A stretch of DNA of 64,000 bases from Paragonimus westermani (Eukaryota; Platyhelminthes; Trematoda; Plagiorchiida; Troglotrematidae). Positions within the stretch are counted from its first letter, which is position 1; every line of letters begins with the position of its first letter. A model generated the notes under the pieces. That model did no database searches and was not told the DNA's origin. It was given only the letters and a program-made list of their open reading frames with translations. The position numbers were made by a program, and so were the translations under genes. Below are positions 35,998 to 47,595 of this stretch, in pieces. The DNA is taken from NCBI GenBank assembly GCA_008508345.1, contig QNGE01000415.1, forward strand, positions 1 through 64,000. The letters are read 5' to 3'.

Positions 35998-36557
35998 GAG
36001 CTTGAAAAATCTCACATTCGGACTCTGTTACCACCCTTCACATTGTCTAATCAATCAGTTAATCTCAATCTTCCCCTTTGTTGGTCTCCAGTGTCAAAAT
36101 TCCTAACACCCTGAGCTAGTTTGTGAGTTGATCATGTAGGTATGGAGAGCCTCAATCAAGACATGGACGTGTGGATAACACTAATGCCAAATAAGAATAG
36201 TTTGCACGCTGTAGTGCTCTTCGTAGAATATTCGCATGCATTAAAACAGGGTAGGTTGTGGCTTATCAGAAGAACGTTTCCTAGTGNAGAGGTTGAAAAC
36301 TTCGAATTCGAACTCTGTTACCCACCCGTCTTGCTGTCGCATTAGTTAATTACTGTCAGTCTTCTTCCCCATGTGGTTTCCCTGAACTAATTCGTGAGTT
36401 GATCGTGTGAGTATAGAGAGAGTCAATCAAGGCATGGACGTGTGGGTAACACTAATGTCAAATAAGAATAGTTTGCACGCTGTAGTGCTCTTCGTAGAAT
36501 ATTCGCATGCATTAAAACAGGGTAGGTTGTGGCTTATCAGAAGAAAGTTTTCTAGTG
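35998..36557. repeat. Two-copy tandem duplication (about 291 and 269 bp)
   Basis: Unit 1 runs from 35998 to about 36288 and unit 2 from 36289 to about 36557. The first part of each unit ('gagcttgaaaa' versus 'gaggttgaaaa' onward) has diverged clearly and differs by about 20 bp in length. The last part (about 36187-36273 versus 36458-36544) is identical over more than 80 bp. A single N at 36287 sits at the junction. Non-coding. It lies directly beside the tRNA-like sequence. Confidence 0.8.
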
Positions 36558-38700
36558 GTGTCTGTATCATCTGAAGTTTGTTGCTCGTGGTTCAACTAAG
36601 CACATGCCGATATGGTTGGAAAGACTGGGTACTAACTCAAGGTAGTTTGACAACTGACGTAAGAAGTGGAATACTTCAGATGGTTCCTTGTCAGTCGTGT
36701 TCGGTATAGCCCAAGTACAACAAATTGTGCTCGTGAGGGTCCAGTTCCCTTTGTAACTTCACCGCAACTATTAGTTGGTCAAGAATAGTTACGCCCTGTA
36801 ATGGATACCTGCGTAAAGTTGGGAATAAATCACTATGGGTTTCGGGTCACGTTCTTATCGAGGCTGACGCTAGGTGCACTGGTCTTCTCTTCTGTGTAGT
36901 AGATCAGCTAGGCCACTGATTGGATCGTACAGGTCAGATGACCCAGGATGTCCCGGTGGGCTCACTTAATTACGATTAGTAAATTTAGCGGAGCCAACAA
37001 CTTGATGAAAGCGATGGACCAATGCTGACTTGAATTAGAACGAACTGCGTTGGTGATGCTCAAAGGTGTCTAGACCTCACCAGACTTCATACTGTGCATT
37101 TCCTGGTTGATAAATTAAGAACTAGGCACTGACGAATCCTTTTGACGGGTTCGTGAAGCTTGGAGAAGTGACAGGAAAAATAAGCTGAAATCAAGAAATC
37201 ACGCAAACAATGGAAGCTAAACAGATCGTAGATTACTCGTCTGACCAACCGGACCGTCAACGGACCGGCACCTCTGGCGACATTCCACAAGTCAACAATA
37301 TCACAAGGCACAATGCCAAAAATCTCGAGCTCAAGAAAGTGGATATTAGCAAGGCTGAAACATGAAAGAACACTTTCTGGCGACGTTTCGATGACGTACG
37401 GCTACGTGCATTTTCAGCAAAAAGTGTAATCGAAAAAGCCACAAAAAACAACTGTCAAGGGAGAAATGTTACTCTCTTCAATAGAACTGTCTCATGGAAC
37501 CGGTTTCCCTCTGTACCTCTTCATCTGTTTAAACCGAGCGAACATCACATAAATCTCATAAAGTCAGATAGCATACTCACTAACCTTTGGACTCCAACAT
37601 CACGAATTTGTACCACACATCAACTGTATAGTTATTCAAACATTTCATCTTCTAATGATGAGGATGAGTATGGAAACTTGAGTGTATTAATCAATCCGAC
37701 TGACATCGACGGATGTGTTTTGCATCCAAGAGGCGAACGTGTTTATTAACAGAGAACCTTGCCACAATATGTCGGCAACACTTCAGAGTCCCAACTAACA
37801 TTTTGAGTCCAGCGAATGACCACCAAAATCTATAAATCAATTGTCCCCTCTCAAATAATGCATTCTGACATAAGCAATCTTTTAGGGAGCCAATGACGTT
37901 AAGTGTTCTCGTAGTCTAAGATCACATTCGTTTTGATGGGTGGCACTTTTGTGTACAGTGTTCACTTCTTGAAGACTGTTTTTGGGCCTCGATAGTCCGG
38001 CATTGTGGGACAGTAGTGTATTGCACGTCAGAACCGCATGGAGCGCATTGTTTTTAGTGTTTTGAGCCACTGGATGCCATATACAGAATAAATTCCTTTT
38101 GATTTTGTAAGCCAAGGGGAGTTGATAATAGGTAACCAATATGTGATCACTCCTATCGAACCAGAGGAATCACATATGTGACTAGATTGGTGAATGGAAA
38201 ATATCGGTGGTTTTGCCCAGGATTATTGCCACGCACACTACAGGTCAAGTTGCTGAATTGTACATTCTCTGCGAAGGTCCACGTGTTGTTGTTGGTCTAA
38301 AATCACTGCGCATGGTCGTTGAAAATAGTAGATTTCCGTCTAGGCGGTTTGAGTCACAACAGCCCATAGGAATTAACCACTGCACAAGTGCATATTAACA
38401 AAATACGGTATGCAGTTCGACAGTCTATACAACCCCACCGATTAATTGATTATGGAGTTGTAGCTTGGACACAGTTGATAGATTTATCAGATAGCAAGTT
38501 CACTTTGTATACAGCACTGTTGATTATAAAAATGATTAAGTAACCATAACTACTGTAGCGAAAAGGCGTCTAATAAAGCACAATCTTCACTGTCTAATAC
38601 GCTAGTTATCATGCTGTGCGCGCGCTCGCGTTTATGTCACCATTCCGAACCACGACACCCCCAGTTTTCCGCTCACGCATCGTGTGCACTTCTGCCCGGT
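36558..38700. other. Non-coding stretch, nothing recognised
   Basis: AT-rich with short frames only. A 12-base palindrome lies near 38170; nothing else is supported. Confidence 0.55.
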
Positions 38701-38721
38701 GTATGTGCGTGATCGGTGCCG

Positions 38722-39066
38722 TCTATTGGGGGGTTTTCTGCTTGCCATGCTCCGCTCGTTGGTCCGACCTCGTTGAACGACGGCTCGTCCGGTCGGTCTT
38801 GATATCCTCCATCTATCTACGCTAACATCTGATCGTAATCCACGAACGCTTCGCGATATTCCTGTGAGTGTTGGCATAAACGCGCCTCAGATTTTGTCTT
38901 CCTTCTCTTTTGCCTGCCATATCTCGCACGTTGGTCCGATCCAGTCGAGCGATGACTCATTCGGTCGCTCCCGCCGTCCCCGATCCGTTCGTTGCGGCGT
39001 TTTGCACGTGCCTCCCATCGCGTCGAGGTATTCCGCCGAGTGTTGGAATGCCCACACCTCCGGCCT
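38722..39066. repeat. GC-rich tandem pair, period about 172 bp
   Basis: Two degenerate units. The block 'cgttggtccga' occurs near 38757 and 38930. A block like 'gatattcctgtgagtgttgg' near 38855 recurs as 'ggtattccgccgagtgttgg' near 39027. The spacing is 172-173 bp both times. The segment from about 38610 to 39080 is visibly richer in GC and CpG than the surrounding DNA. No recognised family and no clear coding frame. Confidence 0.6.
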
Positions 39067-39686
39067 GATTATCCACCACACTATGCCACAGATTAACTCG
39101 TATAATCGTCTCTATCAACCCTATAGTCATCAAGCGCTGCTAGGTAAATTTCTGACATGGAAGGAAAAGATGTGTACTTTGATGATTGTATAAGTTTGGA
39201 GAGTTCCTTTTTCAACAATAACTGGGACATCTTCAGTTTTTGATAGGAGGTGGAGGCTTAACCTGCTAGAGTGGAGCACAGTGAAATGGTGTTCCACATT
39301 AGATGGACAACACTACTCTGTCAGAGTAACGTGAAACATACCGAGTCCAAGCACTTTAACAGATTAGACTTATGACAGTGTGCATGTTTTCCCTTGTTAG
39401 ACTTTCAAAATTTCGTGAACAACTTCAATGTAATCGTTTTAGTGGCATTGCACAATATCCATTGCGGCATCATAGTTTATTGTATGGCTTGACAACCTTC
39501 CATACTTTAGTCCACCACAGCAGTGCTGACTCATAGTGCTCAAAGCTAGCATGTTTTACACTTTCTGCTAACCTGTCGGTTTCATTAATATTACGTAATA
39601 ATTGCACTGTACTCCAAAGCTTTCAAATCAGTTTTAACATCATTTCCACCAGAATCTGGTCATTTTCCATTGGATTGATCGTGCCA
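39067..39686. other. Non-coding stretch, nothing recognised
   Basis: AT-rich, with no supported feature. Confidence 0.55.
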
Positions 39687-39900
39687 CAAGCGAATGTGGC
39701 TTAGCGGTTGTATGGGATAATCCGATATCGTCTTGCTGAAAGCCGGTGAAGCGGTGGTTAAACATGGTTGCCCCATGAAAGTGTATCCCGATCGTGGCAG
39801 GGATGTGCAATAGTGACGAACTCTGACAAAACCGAAACTGAAGCCGGAAGATGCGTTTCGCAAACAGTTGACTAGAGAGTCTATTTGAACGCGGGAACCG
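39687..39900 (+). repeat. tRNA-derived ribozyme repeat, degenerate copy
   Basis: It starts with the family's 5' block 'caagcgaatgtggcttagcg', continues through a tRNA-like part ('gcggtggttaaacatggttgcc') and the 'cccgatcgtggcagggatgtgc' block, and ends in the family tail ('gttgactagagagtctatttgaa'). The hammerhead core position reads GTGACGA, followed by a recognisable GAAAC. The ribozyme is decayed. Confidence 0.6.
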
Positions 39901-41373
39901 TAATCATTTTCAGTGCTGTTGACAGCATACTAACTACAATGTATCATTTACTAATTGTTGGTATTAAAACCGAAATTGTTAGGGGGTAAACGGTTTCAGA
40001 AGTTCAGCAATAGGAGAAGATAAAACCCAGGAAAAAATGGAAATGAAGGAAAACTTAATCATAGTATGCTCGCCATGCTGCGTGCGTACTCTATCATGCA
40101 TCAGACAACAGTGGACCAGCGGTATGCGGGAGATCGAGCGTATGTTCCCCCTGCAACGATTATCCTGGAGGCCAAACTACCTGTGAGTCACTCCGCACGC
40201 ATTCCGTGAGGAGGTGGTGGCCCCCTCGTTACGTGAAACAAATGCAGTTGGACATTATTTTGCCGAACTATTATGCGCCCCGCGGAGTGCGGCGTGACAG
40301 CTGTCAGTAAAAACCTGTACGGCTTGATACTATACGGATTACCCGTTTGATCTCCAACCATGACAGCCACTTATCTCAACTGTCATCCCGCGTTCCAAAC
40401 AGACATTCTTTCCAAATCTACCTGGAGGGCTGTACGAGTAGAACAGGACCATTCAGGCTGTCGAAGTTCACGTAGTTCGTCGGACACGTCTGCAAATACT
40501 AAGTCTCTGCTCTCTGTGTAAGAAGTTGGATGAGTACGTGGTTAATAAAAATTTACCTGGTCATCATTTAGAGGAGACTCGAACACGACAAATTTGGAAT
40601 TCAGTTAGATTCAAACAGGTGATAGAAACGACATGCTCAAAATTCGCCAACTGAGCTCGGAGACTATGCTTAAAGTTCAGAAACGTCACCCTCAAACCCA
40701 TTTCGAATCCTCATTCTGAGGCGAGTTACACCGGTGGATGTGAGATGACCGGAGTTGGGCGTGGATTCTTCCGACAAGTAGGTTGTCCGGATGAAATCAG
40801 AAGTGAGGAGCAGACCAGTCAGATCTTGGATACATGGAGTCACCTTTCATGTATGACCATCGACACTGGTCTTGGTGTCTTTAAGGATGGTGTTTATGTA
40901 GTCAGTATATCTAGAGGCTTTTAGTTTTCTGAGGTCTACTGCGGAGTATTTTCGTAGATACTTCGTTGTTTTACAGTTCACTGATTAGAAATTCATTATA
41001 ACTGAGTGAACATCAGCCAGACTGACTCTGCTGAAGTGTTTGGTAATTCCATTGGATCAGACATAAAAAGGCCTTCACTGAATTATTGTAGGAAAATTTG
41101 CCGAGGCTGTCAGAATAAACCGATTCACATCTGGATTGTGTTCAAAAACAATTACTTCTGAACCCTCTATTGCCGTGGGTTTAAACTGCTGTTACTGTCA
41201 GTTGGATCACTTGATTCGATGTTCGATGTCCATTACTGTGTTCGTTTCTCCGCGCAAATGTGGTAGACAAATTCAAAACTTGTCGTTGAGTGTTTGGTGC
41301 AGACAAGCCAATAAGAAATGCTAGCACTTATCAGTGTGTGTTCTCCATTTTGTTCAGATCTTTCGTATAGCTT
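39901..41373. other. Non-coding stretch; a compositionally distinct island at about 40060-40460
   Basis: No gene recognised. The segment 40060-40460 is GC-richer than its flanks, with a 60-codon minus-strand frame (40188-40370), but shows no motif or repeat partner that I could find in the window. Confidence 0.45.
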
Positions 41374-41630
41374 GAACGCGGTATATGGAGATGATATTGT
41401 AATATACAGTAACACGGAATCGGAACACGCTGCCCATATGGATGATGTCTTGAATCGCATCACGAACCCAGGACTCCGGATCAATGGCGATAAGTCACAA
41501 GTCGGACGATCATCGGTGGTGTTACTGGGACACAAGGTGGCTCCAGATGAAATCGAGTGTCTGCCGGAGAAAATACTGAAAACTAGGGGGGCCGTGGATC
41601 CGAATCCCTTACGAACTTCGAGGCACCGGT
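41374..41630 (+). pseudogene. Gypsy reverse transcriptase fragment, inverted relative to the adjoining LTR
   Basis: Conceptual translation matches residues about 592-675 of the intact polyprotein with high similarity, including the catalytic YGDDIVIYSNTESEHAAH block and the 'GRSSVVLLGHKV' block. It begins abruptly just before the YGDD and stops exactly where a minus-strand LTR starts (41631). There is no start, no flanking domain and the strand is opposite to the neighbouring LTR, so it is a rearranged fragment and not a working gene. Confidence 0.88.
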
Positions 41631-41941
41631 TGTGTCCGGAGAACACGCTTGACCAACGTGTTCAGTTTATCGCTCCAGCTTCCGTGCTGGTCATGTCAAA
41701 ATCTAAACCACAGACGCGTGCAGTCAGTTGCACGGCATACATGCACTCACATACATTGGGTGACAGTACGTTGTCATTCGCCTAGGTGGAAGTTCTCACA
41801 CAGCGCGTATACACTGTTCCGATAGTCTCTTCTTGTCCGTCTTGTTCGGAGCTTGTCCGCTTGTTCCTGAATGTCGCCTGTGTGTAATACACTACTTGTG
41901 AGTAGTATACTACTCACAACAAAACTGCCTGCTATACAACA
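41631..41941 (-). repeat. LTR of the Gypsy family (truncated or rearranged copy)
   Basis: 311 bp aligning with the LTRs at 14.6 and 18.8 kb. On the minus strand it starts TGTTGTATAGCAGGC next to a 13-purine tract and ends CGGACACA at 41631. It carries the 24-bp palindrome in perfect form (41896-41919). It is joined on the high side to the end of pol, so it is a 3' LTR. Confidence 0.9.
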
Positions 41942-42205
41942 CTCCTCCCTTTCTGACGTTCCTTGATTCCTTTGCATTTGTTGACGAATCCTCTCCGATC
42001 GACGAGGTGTTTCCTCCCGGATTATTGATCTTCTGGTTCGTCGTGCCGGCATCTGGTACCACTTTGCCAGCTCACTGGCATGCACTGGTTTCGACTAGCC
42101 GTCCTTCTTGAGCGTGTATACAGGGCCTCGTCTGGAAATTATCAAATACGGACCTTTCCATTTGGGCAGAAGTTTTCTTGATCCTGGCCCGCTGGCACCC
42201 GTGTT
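41942..42205 (-). pseudogene. Gypsy pol C-terminus and polypurine tract, truncated
   Basis: Matches the last 80 or so codons of the intact polyprotein: the GPY/F-type module and the 'VHASELAKW' and 'REETPRRSERIR' blocks. An in-frame stop replaces the Glu after KKDG. Similarity ends abruptly at about 42205. Unlike the intact copy, this one reads Gln-Gln where the intact copy has its stop codon and stays open through the polypurine tract. Together with the LTR it is the 3' end of a truncated insertion. Confidence 0.88.
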
Positions 42206-42597
42206 CCGATGATCTCGTATTACATATCAAACTTGGGTGAGTCTCTTAAATATTTTCAGTGTAGGTATTACATATGCATACCTTTGGCAACCTTAACTGA
42301 ACTTTTCGATTCAGTGGCCATATCGCATCACTACTCATCGTTGACTCCGGTGTTCTTCGAGGTGCAATCCTTCACCCGATCTCGTTACCACATTATGCAA
42401 TATCCACATTAATTCATGCTCGCATTTTGTGTGATGTTAGATGTAAAACCCGGACGGATTTTTGATACCTCCAATTCGGTCAAAGTTCTACCAACTGAAA
42501 AATCTCCCACATATACCGAAATCTCGTTTACACTTATTAAGTTAACAGTCGCACAAAACGTTTACTGATTACCATTATTCTCATGTAACTGACTAAC
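42206..42597. other. Non-coding spacer between Gypsy and Penelope fragments
   Basis: AT-rich, with no supported feature. Confidence 0.55.
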
Positions 42598-42985
42598 TTG
42601 TACCACACGGCAAACTTAAAACTGATCAGTCAGATGACATGGCTACCCTGTATATCGAGGAAAGACCCAGAAAACTCACTCACTACATCTAACATCTTTT
42701 ATAAATTCACTTGTACTTGTGGGATCAAGTACATCGGCCGAACAGTGAGAACGCTTTGGACGCAAGTTTCGGAGCACATTCCCAAATGGCTAATGAAGAA
42801 CCAAACCGGCGCTGCACAATCTTCCATCACATGACATTTAGTGGAAACGGAACATAATTCAAGTGCAGAAGGCTTTTTTGTGCTGTGTCGCCGAATCAGT
42901 AAACATTCTTTATTGTTACTGAGACCATTGCGATACACCGTTACAAACCCTCAGTTTATGTGCAGTAGGAAATGGTAGTTACCCT
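42598..42985 (+). pseudogene. Penelope-like element fragment: GIY-YIG endonuclease
   Basis: The translation gives 'SNIFYKFTCTCG', then 'KYIGRTVRTL' and 'SEHIPKWL', the linker Cys motif and GIY-YIG core of Penelope-like endonucleases. After one stop (about 42832) the same frame resumes with 'VETEHNSSAEGFFVL' and a degenerate 'LCVQK'-like end ('FMCSRKW'). In this family the endonuclease follows the RT and nicks target DNA. The RT is absent, so this is a 3' remnant. Confidence 0.75.
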
Positions 42986-44631
42986 ATCAACACGCTGTTA
43001 AGAGTTTGCAGTCAAGAGGTCATGTCATTCGTTAAGTGACTGTCGTTATCAATTGAATGTTTTGGTTACGCAGTTTACATAAGTTTCTCTCTCTCTTGAG
43101 TTAAGCCAACTCTCAGGCTTTCTGATAGATTCCGATTAATTCCGCGTGCTACTACGTAAGATCGACATTATCTGTTTTGATAGTTCCTTACTCGACCTGC
43201 TTAAATTTCGGAGTTCATTTTAGTCTAGAACGCATGACGGCCTATTCGAACGTGATCGGTTCTGTGTGCTTTCCTCCTTACAGTCGACGACTCAGTCCCA
43301 GTTCACATTTATTTGAATTAATGCATACCAACTGATCATAGTCCACATATCGTAACCAAAGGGATCGATAGAAGTGTCTCTACAGAGTATACCTTACACA
43401 TAATCCTACTTGTGTGTCCTAACTCAATCCAGGGACATAACTATTTCAAACCACTACTTTCTGCTGGGTAGTTGGGGATTGTTTACAGCAGCAACATGTC
43501 ACTCTAAGTGAGAACTGACGGTATTTTCGCCGTGATCTGAAGACCACTCCTATTCTCTTCAGTGCTTAAAGTTGTCTACCGTTCCATACAGTTCGTTCAC
43601 TCAATCCGTTAGAACTCATGTACTTTCAGGGACCAGACTGTTCACATGTTCTACCATGTTAGCTTTTGGAAGAGTTCATATTTTTTGCCACATCTTTTTC
43701 CATACAAAGGACTTTCTTGTACGTAACTTGTTGTTTCAGTCGTTTGTCACAAGTTAAGAACGCACAAACGTTATGCCGTCGAAATTGTGTAGCACTTTAT
43801 TCACAGTCTCAATATGGATCCTAATAAATGCATTCCTGTATAGGCATTTGTATGCCTGCGCGCTGTCCGGTTCTCATTCTCTACTTTAATCAGCTTTTTG
43901 GAAAAAGCTTCTCACAAAATTGTTTAGTTTTCGAAATTTATCTGAAAAGTGTTTTGTGATTTTGAATTTTTTCTTTTCGCACCACTAAACACTAAAATGT
44001 AATCGTGACACACTTTTTTTCCTTGTCTTCTGACTGGTCAGTTCTATTTTTACTGAATCAGCTGCAGTCATATTCCGGAAGGCCAATCACGATTCGTACA
44101 GTGCATACTTGTCATCTGGCTACCCCCAGATTAGCCTGACCTGGCGAGGCATAACAGTTAATTCTCACGCCAGCCCAGTTCACTTATTCATGAGAATGAT
44201 TTCAGTTGTACCGATTGTGCTGTTTAGTAAATTGTCCATACATTTTATCGTGATTAATATTAATGTAATCACATGACGTTTTGCCGATTGATATTCGACA
44301 AATAGAAACACGGTTTGTGAAAAATCTAGAATTTCGGACAGAAACGCCAGATTCGAGGTTCGCTCATATGAGAGCTCCTCAGTGGTACATATCCTTGCCA
44401 CTATCGGGGTTAGAAATCGGGCTGCACTTTCATGAGGCAATCGTTTTGACTATTGCGCCATTGACCTCATATTAGGTACGACCGGATTATCATCTATGAA
44501 CGCTCAACAGCTTTCGCTGGTGAATAATAATCAGGTTGCCTGATCGTCTCCAGAAAAGACACAGAAATAGTCCTATTAAATTCATCCGACAACCCCGCGA
44601 TTAGGACTTCCGAGACAGGTCAAAATCTTCG
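42986..44631. other. Non-coding stretch, nothing recognised
   Basis: AT-rich with short frames and no supported gene or repeat. Confidence 0.55.
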
Positions 44632-44690
44632 ATTGAAAGAGGCTGACTGGAAAGTCTACCTGAATGCGAAGGCTGTGATGGAATATGAGT
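44632..44690 (+). repeat. Ribozyme-repeat tail fragment
   Basis: The segment 'gaggctgactggaaagtc' and the bases after it match the 3' tail of the short repeat family (compare 61020-61060). No tRNA head or ribozyme core is visible upstream. Confidence 0.5.
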
Positions 44691-45789
44691 GGTACTGATG
44701 ATTCGACTTTTTAATCTCATTTGAATGCATGGTTGATAGAAGTAGTCTCTCTTGGGCTGATATTTCCAAAGAAAGGCTCCCTAAACTGGAGGTACATTTG
44801 ACGGTTCCGCCCCATCAATTCAGCACATATTCCTACGAATGACAGAAGGTGGACTCCAGGTCGCGTGCTCCTGAAGTTAGCAGAAGTTATTCATACTGGG
44901 ATTGTCTAACATTGAAGATGATCAGACTATCGCATTCAAAGTCAGTTGTGATCGAAGGAACATCAGTGATCATTAATTTTTCGGTGGACGAACGCAAAAC
45001 AGTGATGCTGTCACGCCTGAGATATATAGGAAGGAGTGCACGCATTACATTTTGCATTGCTCCGGGTAGATGTCTTCCTATGTGAACCTCGAGGCAAACA
45101 CTTCAGACCAGTTCGGGATACTGCGACACTGAGCGTAAATGGCGTGCACAACATATGGAAATTAGCTTCAATTGCGCAACCAAGGATTGAGAACACTTTG
45201 AAGACAGAAAAACATTTACTGACAACAAAGCTTCCACGATTTCAAAATAAATCCCTCCCCTCAGTTTCCTGTGAAATTTCGTAATGATTGCTGAATTCAG
45301 CAATCCGTAAAATCCACTGTTTCTGACTGCAGGAGGATCAATAGATGCTCCTCATCTCCTGTCAGCGAGCTTCACTGTCAAAGTGTTAATCGTTTGTTCG
45401 AACTTAAAATTACCGCGTAGTGAATGTTTGCTTGTGAATTTCACAGACCTTTAATATTTCCCCACCGATTCCTTTCAACAGGAAGCAGCTGGGTGACGTT
45501 ACACTGCCATTAAACTAACCCACTGATACACAAGATGGTCTTGACGAAAAGATGAATTCTAGTGTACGTGTGTATGAATCGAGCTTACTGGCAACTACAT
45601 CACTTTCCTCTCACTCACCACCCTCTTCCTCATGATCATCATAATAGCCGGCAGCTTAACTAGAAGATATTGTAGCTCATTCCGCCGCTTACTTCAACAG
45701 TGACGTGGAATATTCGAGAAGAGGAAACGTTACCAAAAAGGACAGAGGATATTAACAGTTGCATTAATACTGAAAGAAGAGTGAACGGA
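44691..45789. other. Non-coding stretch, nothing recognised
   Basis: No supported gene. A short ATC-rich segment near 45630-45660 could be the 3' tail of the RTE element that follows on the minus strand. Confidence 0.5.
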
Positions 45790-45799
45790 AGGACTAGAA

Positions 45800-47214
45800 G
45801 TGTTATGAGTGCAGGCATGCCGTTAACTGCGACCTGCCGTCATCTTGGACAGCGTTTCCAACAACCATTTAAGTGATCACGAGGACCGAAGGTAGGCAGG
45901 TAAGCAAGCAAAATCTAGTCTGTTCAGTGTAACAGAACATAACCATTCCACTTGATGTACGTTACTGACGGAGAAAACGATAATCAAACACAGCAAATTT
46001 GTTGGAATCTTTGCTGCAAACAGATCACGTTCTCGAACCACAAAGCAAAACAGGACGTACAATAATATTATACACCCTTCTTTCTAGTGACAAACTAACG
46101 TGTTCTCGATGCCACAGGTGGGGAGAAGCAACATAGGCCTTTAAAATCCCCGGATATCTCATCATAGTGGTACTGGAGTAGTTGTAGATGCCCACAGTCT
46201 TAATTTGCTTGCAATGAAGAAGGCATGAATAGAAGTATTCCAGTCTCGAAGCAGCCCTCTGCAATTTGGTGGTGCGGTACGCATTTCAGCCAGCCCGGTG
46301 GCTACTGACCTTGTTCACTATGATCTGCATGTCTTTGTCAGACTTGCTAAGTAAGACAGTTTACAAACTTCATGTCGGTCAGCCTAACGCCAAAAAGAAG
46401 CTCAACATCAAGATCACTGGATTCTTCAAATATACCTTCCAGAAGGTCGTCCATGACCAAACTGAACAAAAAGAGGAGATCCGGCACCCTCGACGAACAA
46501 CGCTGGAAGTGATGAACGCCAAAACAATTTTCAATAAACTCTCGCTTTGTTTGCAGAGAAAGCATACAGTGATCTCAGCATAAGACAATTCCAAGGGAGG
46601 TTACCAACAAACGAATCGAAAGCAGCCATTAAGTCTAGAAAGAACAAGACCGTCTTTTGTCGATAAGGGTGTGCTCGAAGATCTACTGCAAGGTAGAAAT
46701 GTGATCAACGCACCCCCGACCAGATCAGAATGCCAACGGGTCTTCACACACCTTACTTTAATTGGGCGTATTGAGCCGACGTGAAATGACACCTAGTGAA
46801 TAACTTGGACGCAGCAGAAATTAGACTGGTGCCTCTGTAGTTGCCACGTAGACTTTGGGCCAGCCTTCTGAAAACGGGAACTACTGCTGATAGACGCCAG
46901 CCACAAGGCACCTCTCCAGTCTCCAAAATTATTCAAGGGAGTTTCATCAGTTCTGATATCAACCTCTCTTCGCCATCCTTGAGAAGAAAAGGAGCAGAGA
47001 GGTCAGGTTCAGCTGTTTTGTTACGCTTCCATAACTTATTTTCTAGGGCCACTTCTGCTTCCGATGGAGGATTGTCTAGAACGCAGTAAGTGACCATCCG
47101 TGCCCCGTCGTGCACATGGTCTGGTTGAGGCCAGCCGAAATTTTCTTCAAAATGTTCAGCCCACTTGTCAGTTCGGCGCGGCTGACTGGTGTTATGTGAA
47201 CCAACTTTTTGCAT
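45800..47214 (-). pseudogene. RTE LINE reverse transcriptase, broken
   Basis: Recognisable blocks: 'RTDKWAEHFEENFGWP' and 'PPSEAEVALENKLWKRNKTA' (about 47170-46990); 'TVLFFLDLMAAFDSF' (about 46655-46610), which holds the first catalytic Asp; 'FLFSLVMDDLLEG' and 'LTDMKFVNC' (about 46500-46360), where the YADD expected after LTDLE has become FVNC; and 'LSLERRVYNIIVRPVLLCGS' (about 46090-46030), the post-RT block. These lie in different frames. With the catalytic Asp pair gone, it could not copy RNA. Confidence 0.85.
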
Positions 47215-47595
47215 ATGATCTCACTTAACGACTTGATGGTTAGCGCAACCACAAGTCCGGGGAAAAAGCCTTCTGCTATTCCCAAGTGGTCCTCAAGGTT
47301 TTGCGCCAGTTTTTAGTTGGCTTGCGCCTAAGTTTTGAGCAGTCCTCGCTTTATTTAGTGTCAGATGAAATCGAACAACGCCTGTTCGTAAGACGTATCG
47401 ACGTGACAGAAATCCTCCTCTGTCGCAGCTGCATAGATTCTTTGAAATATACCTCCTGACAGGAAGCTTCTGCAGCCGATAGGAATTGTTCCCAGTGTTA
47501 CTTAGGTTCTCCCTCCTGACTCGAACTGGTCAATTTGTTCACCAGTGCTTCTCGGCAAGCGTTCTTCACACTATCCTTGCTCGAATGTCATTTAA

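Noticed and set aside
41621..41631. A GGCACC block before the LTR at 41631, resembling the primer-binding site next to the 5' LTR
   Set aside because: The surrounding bases align with the RT coding sequence right up to the LTR edge, so the match is part of the RT fragment.
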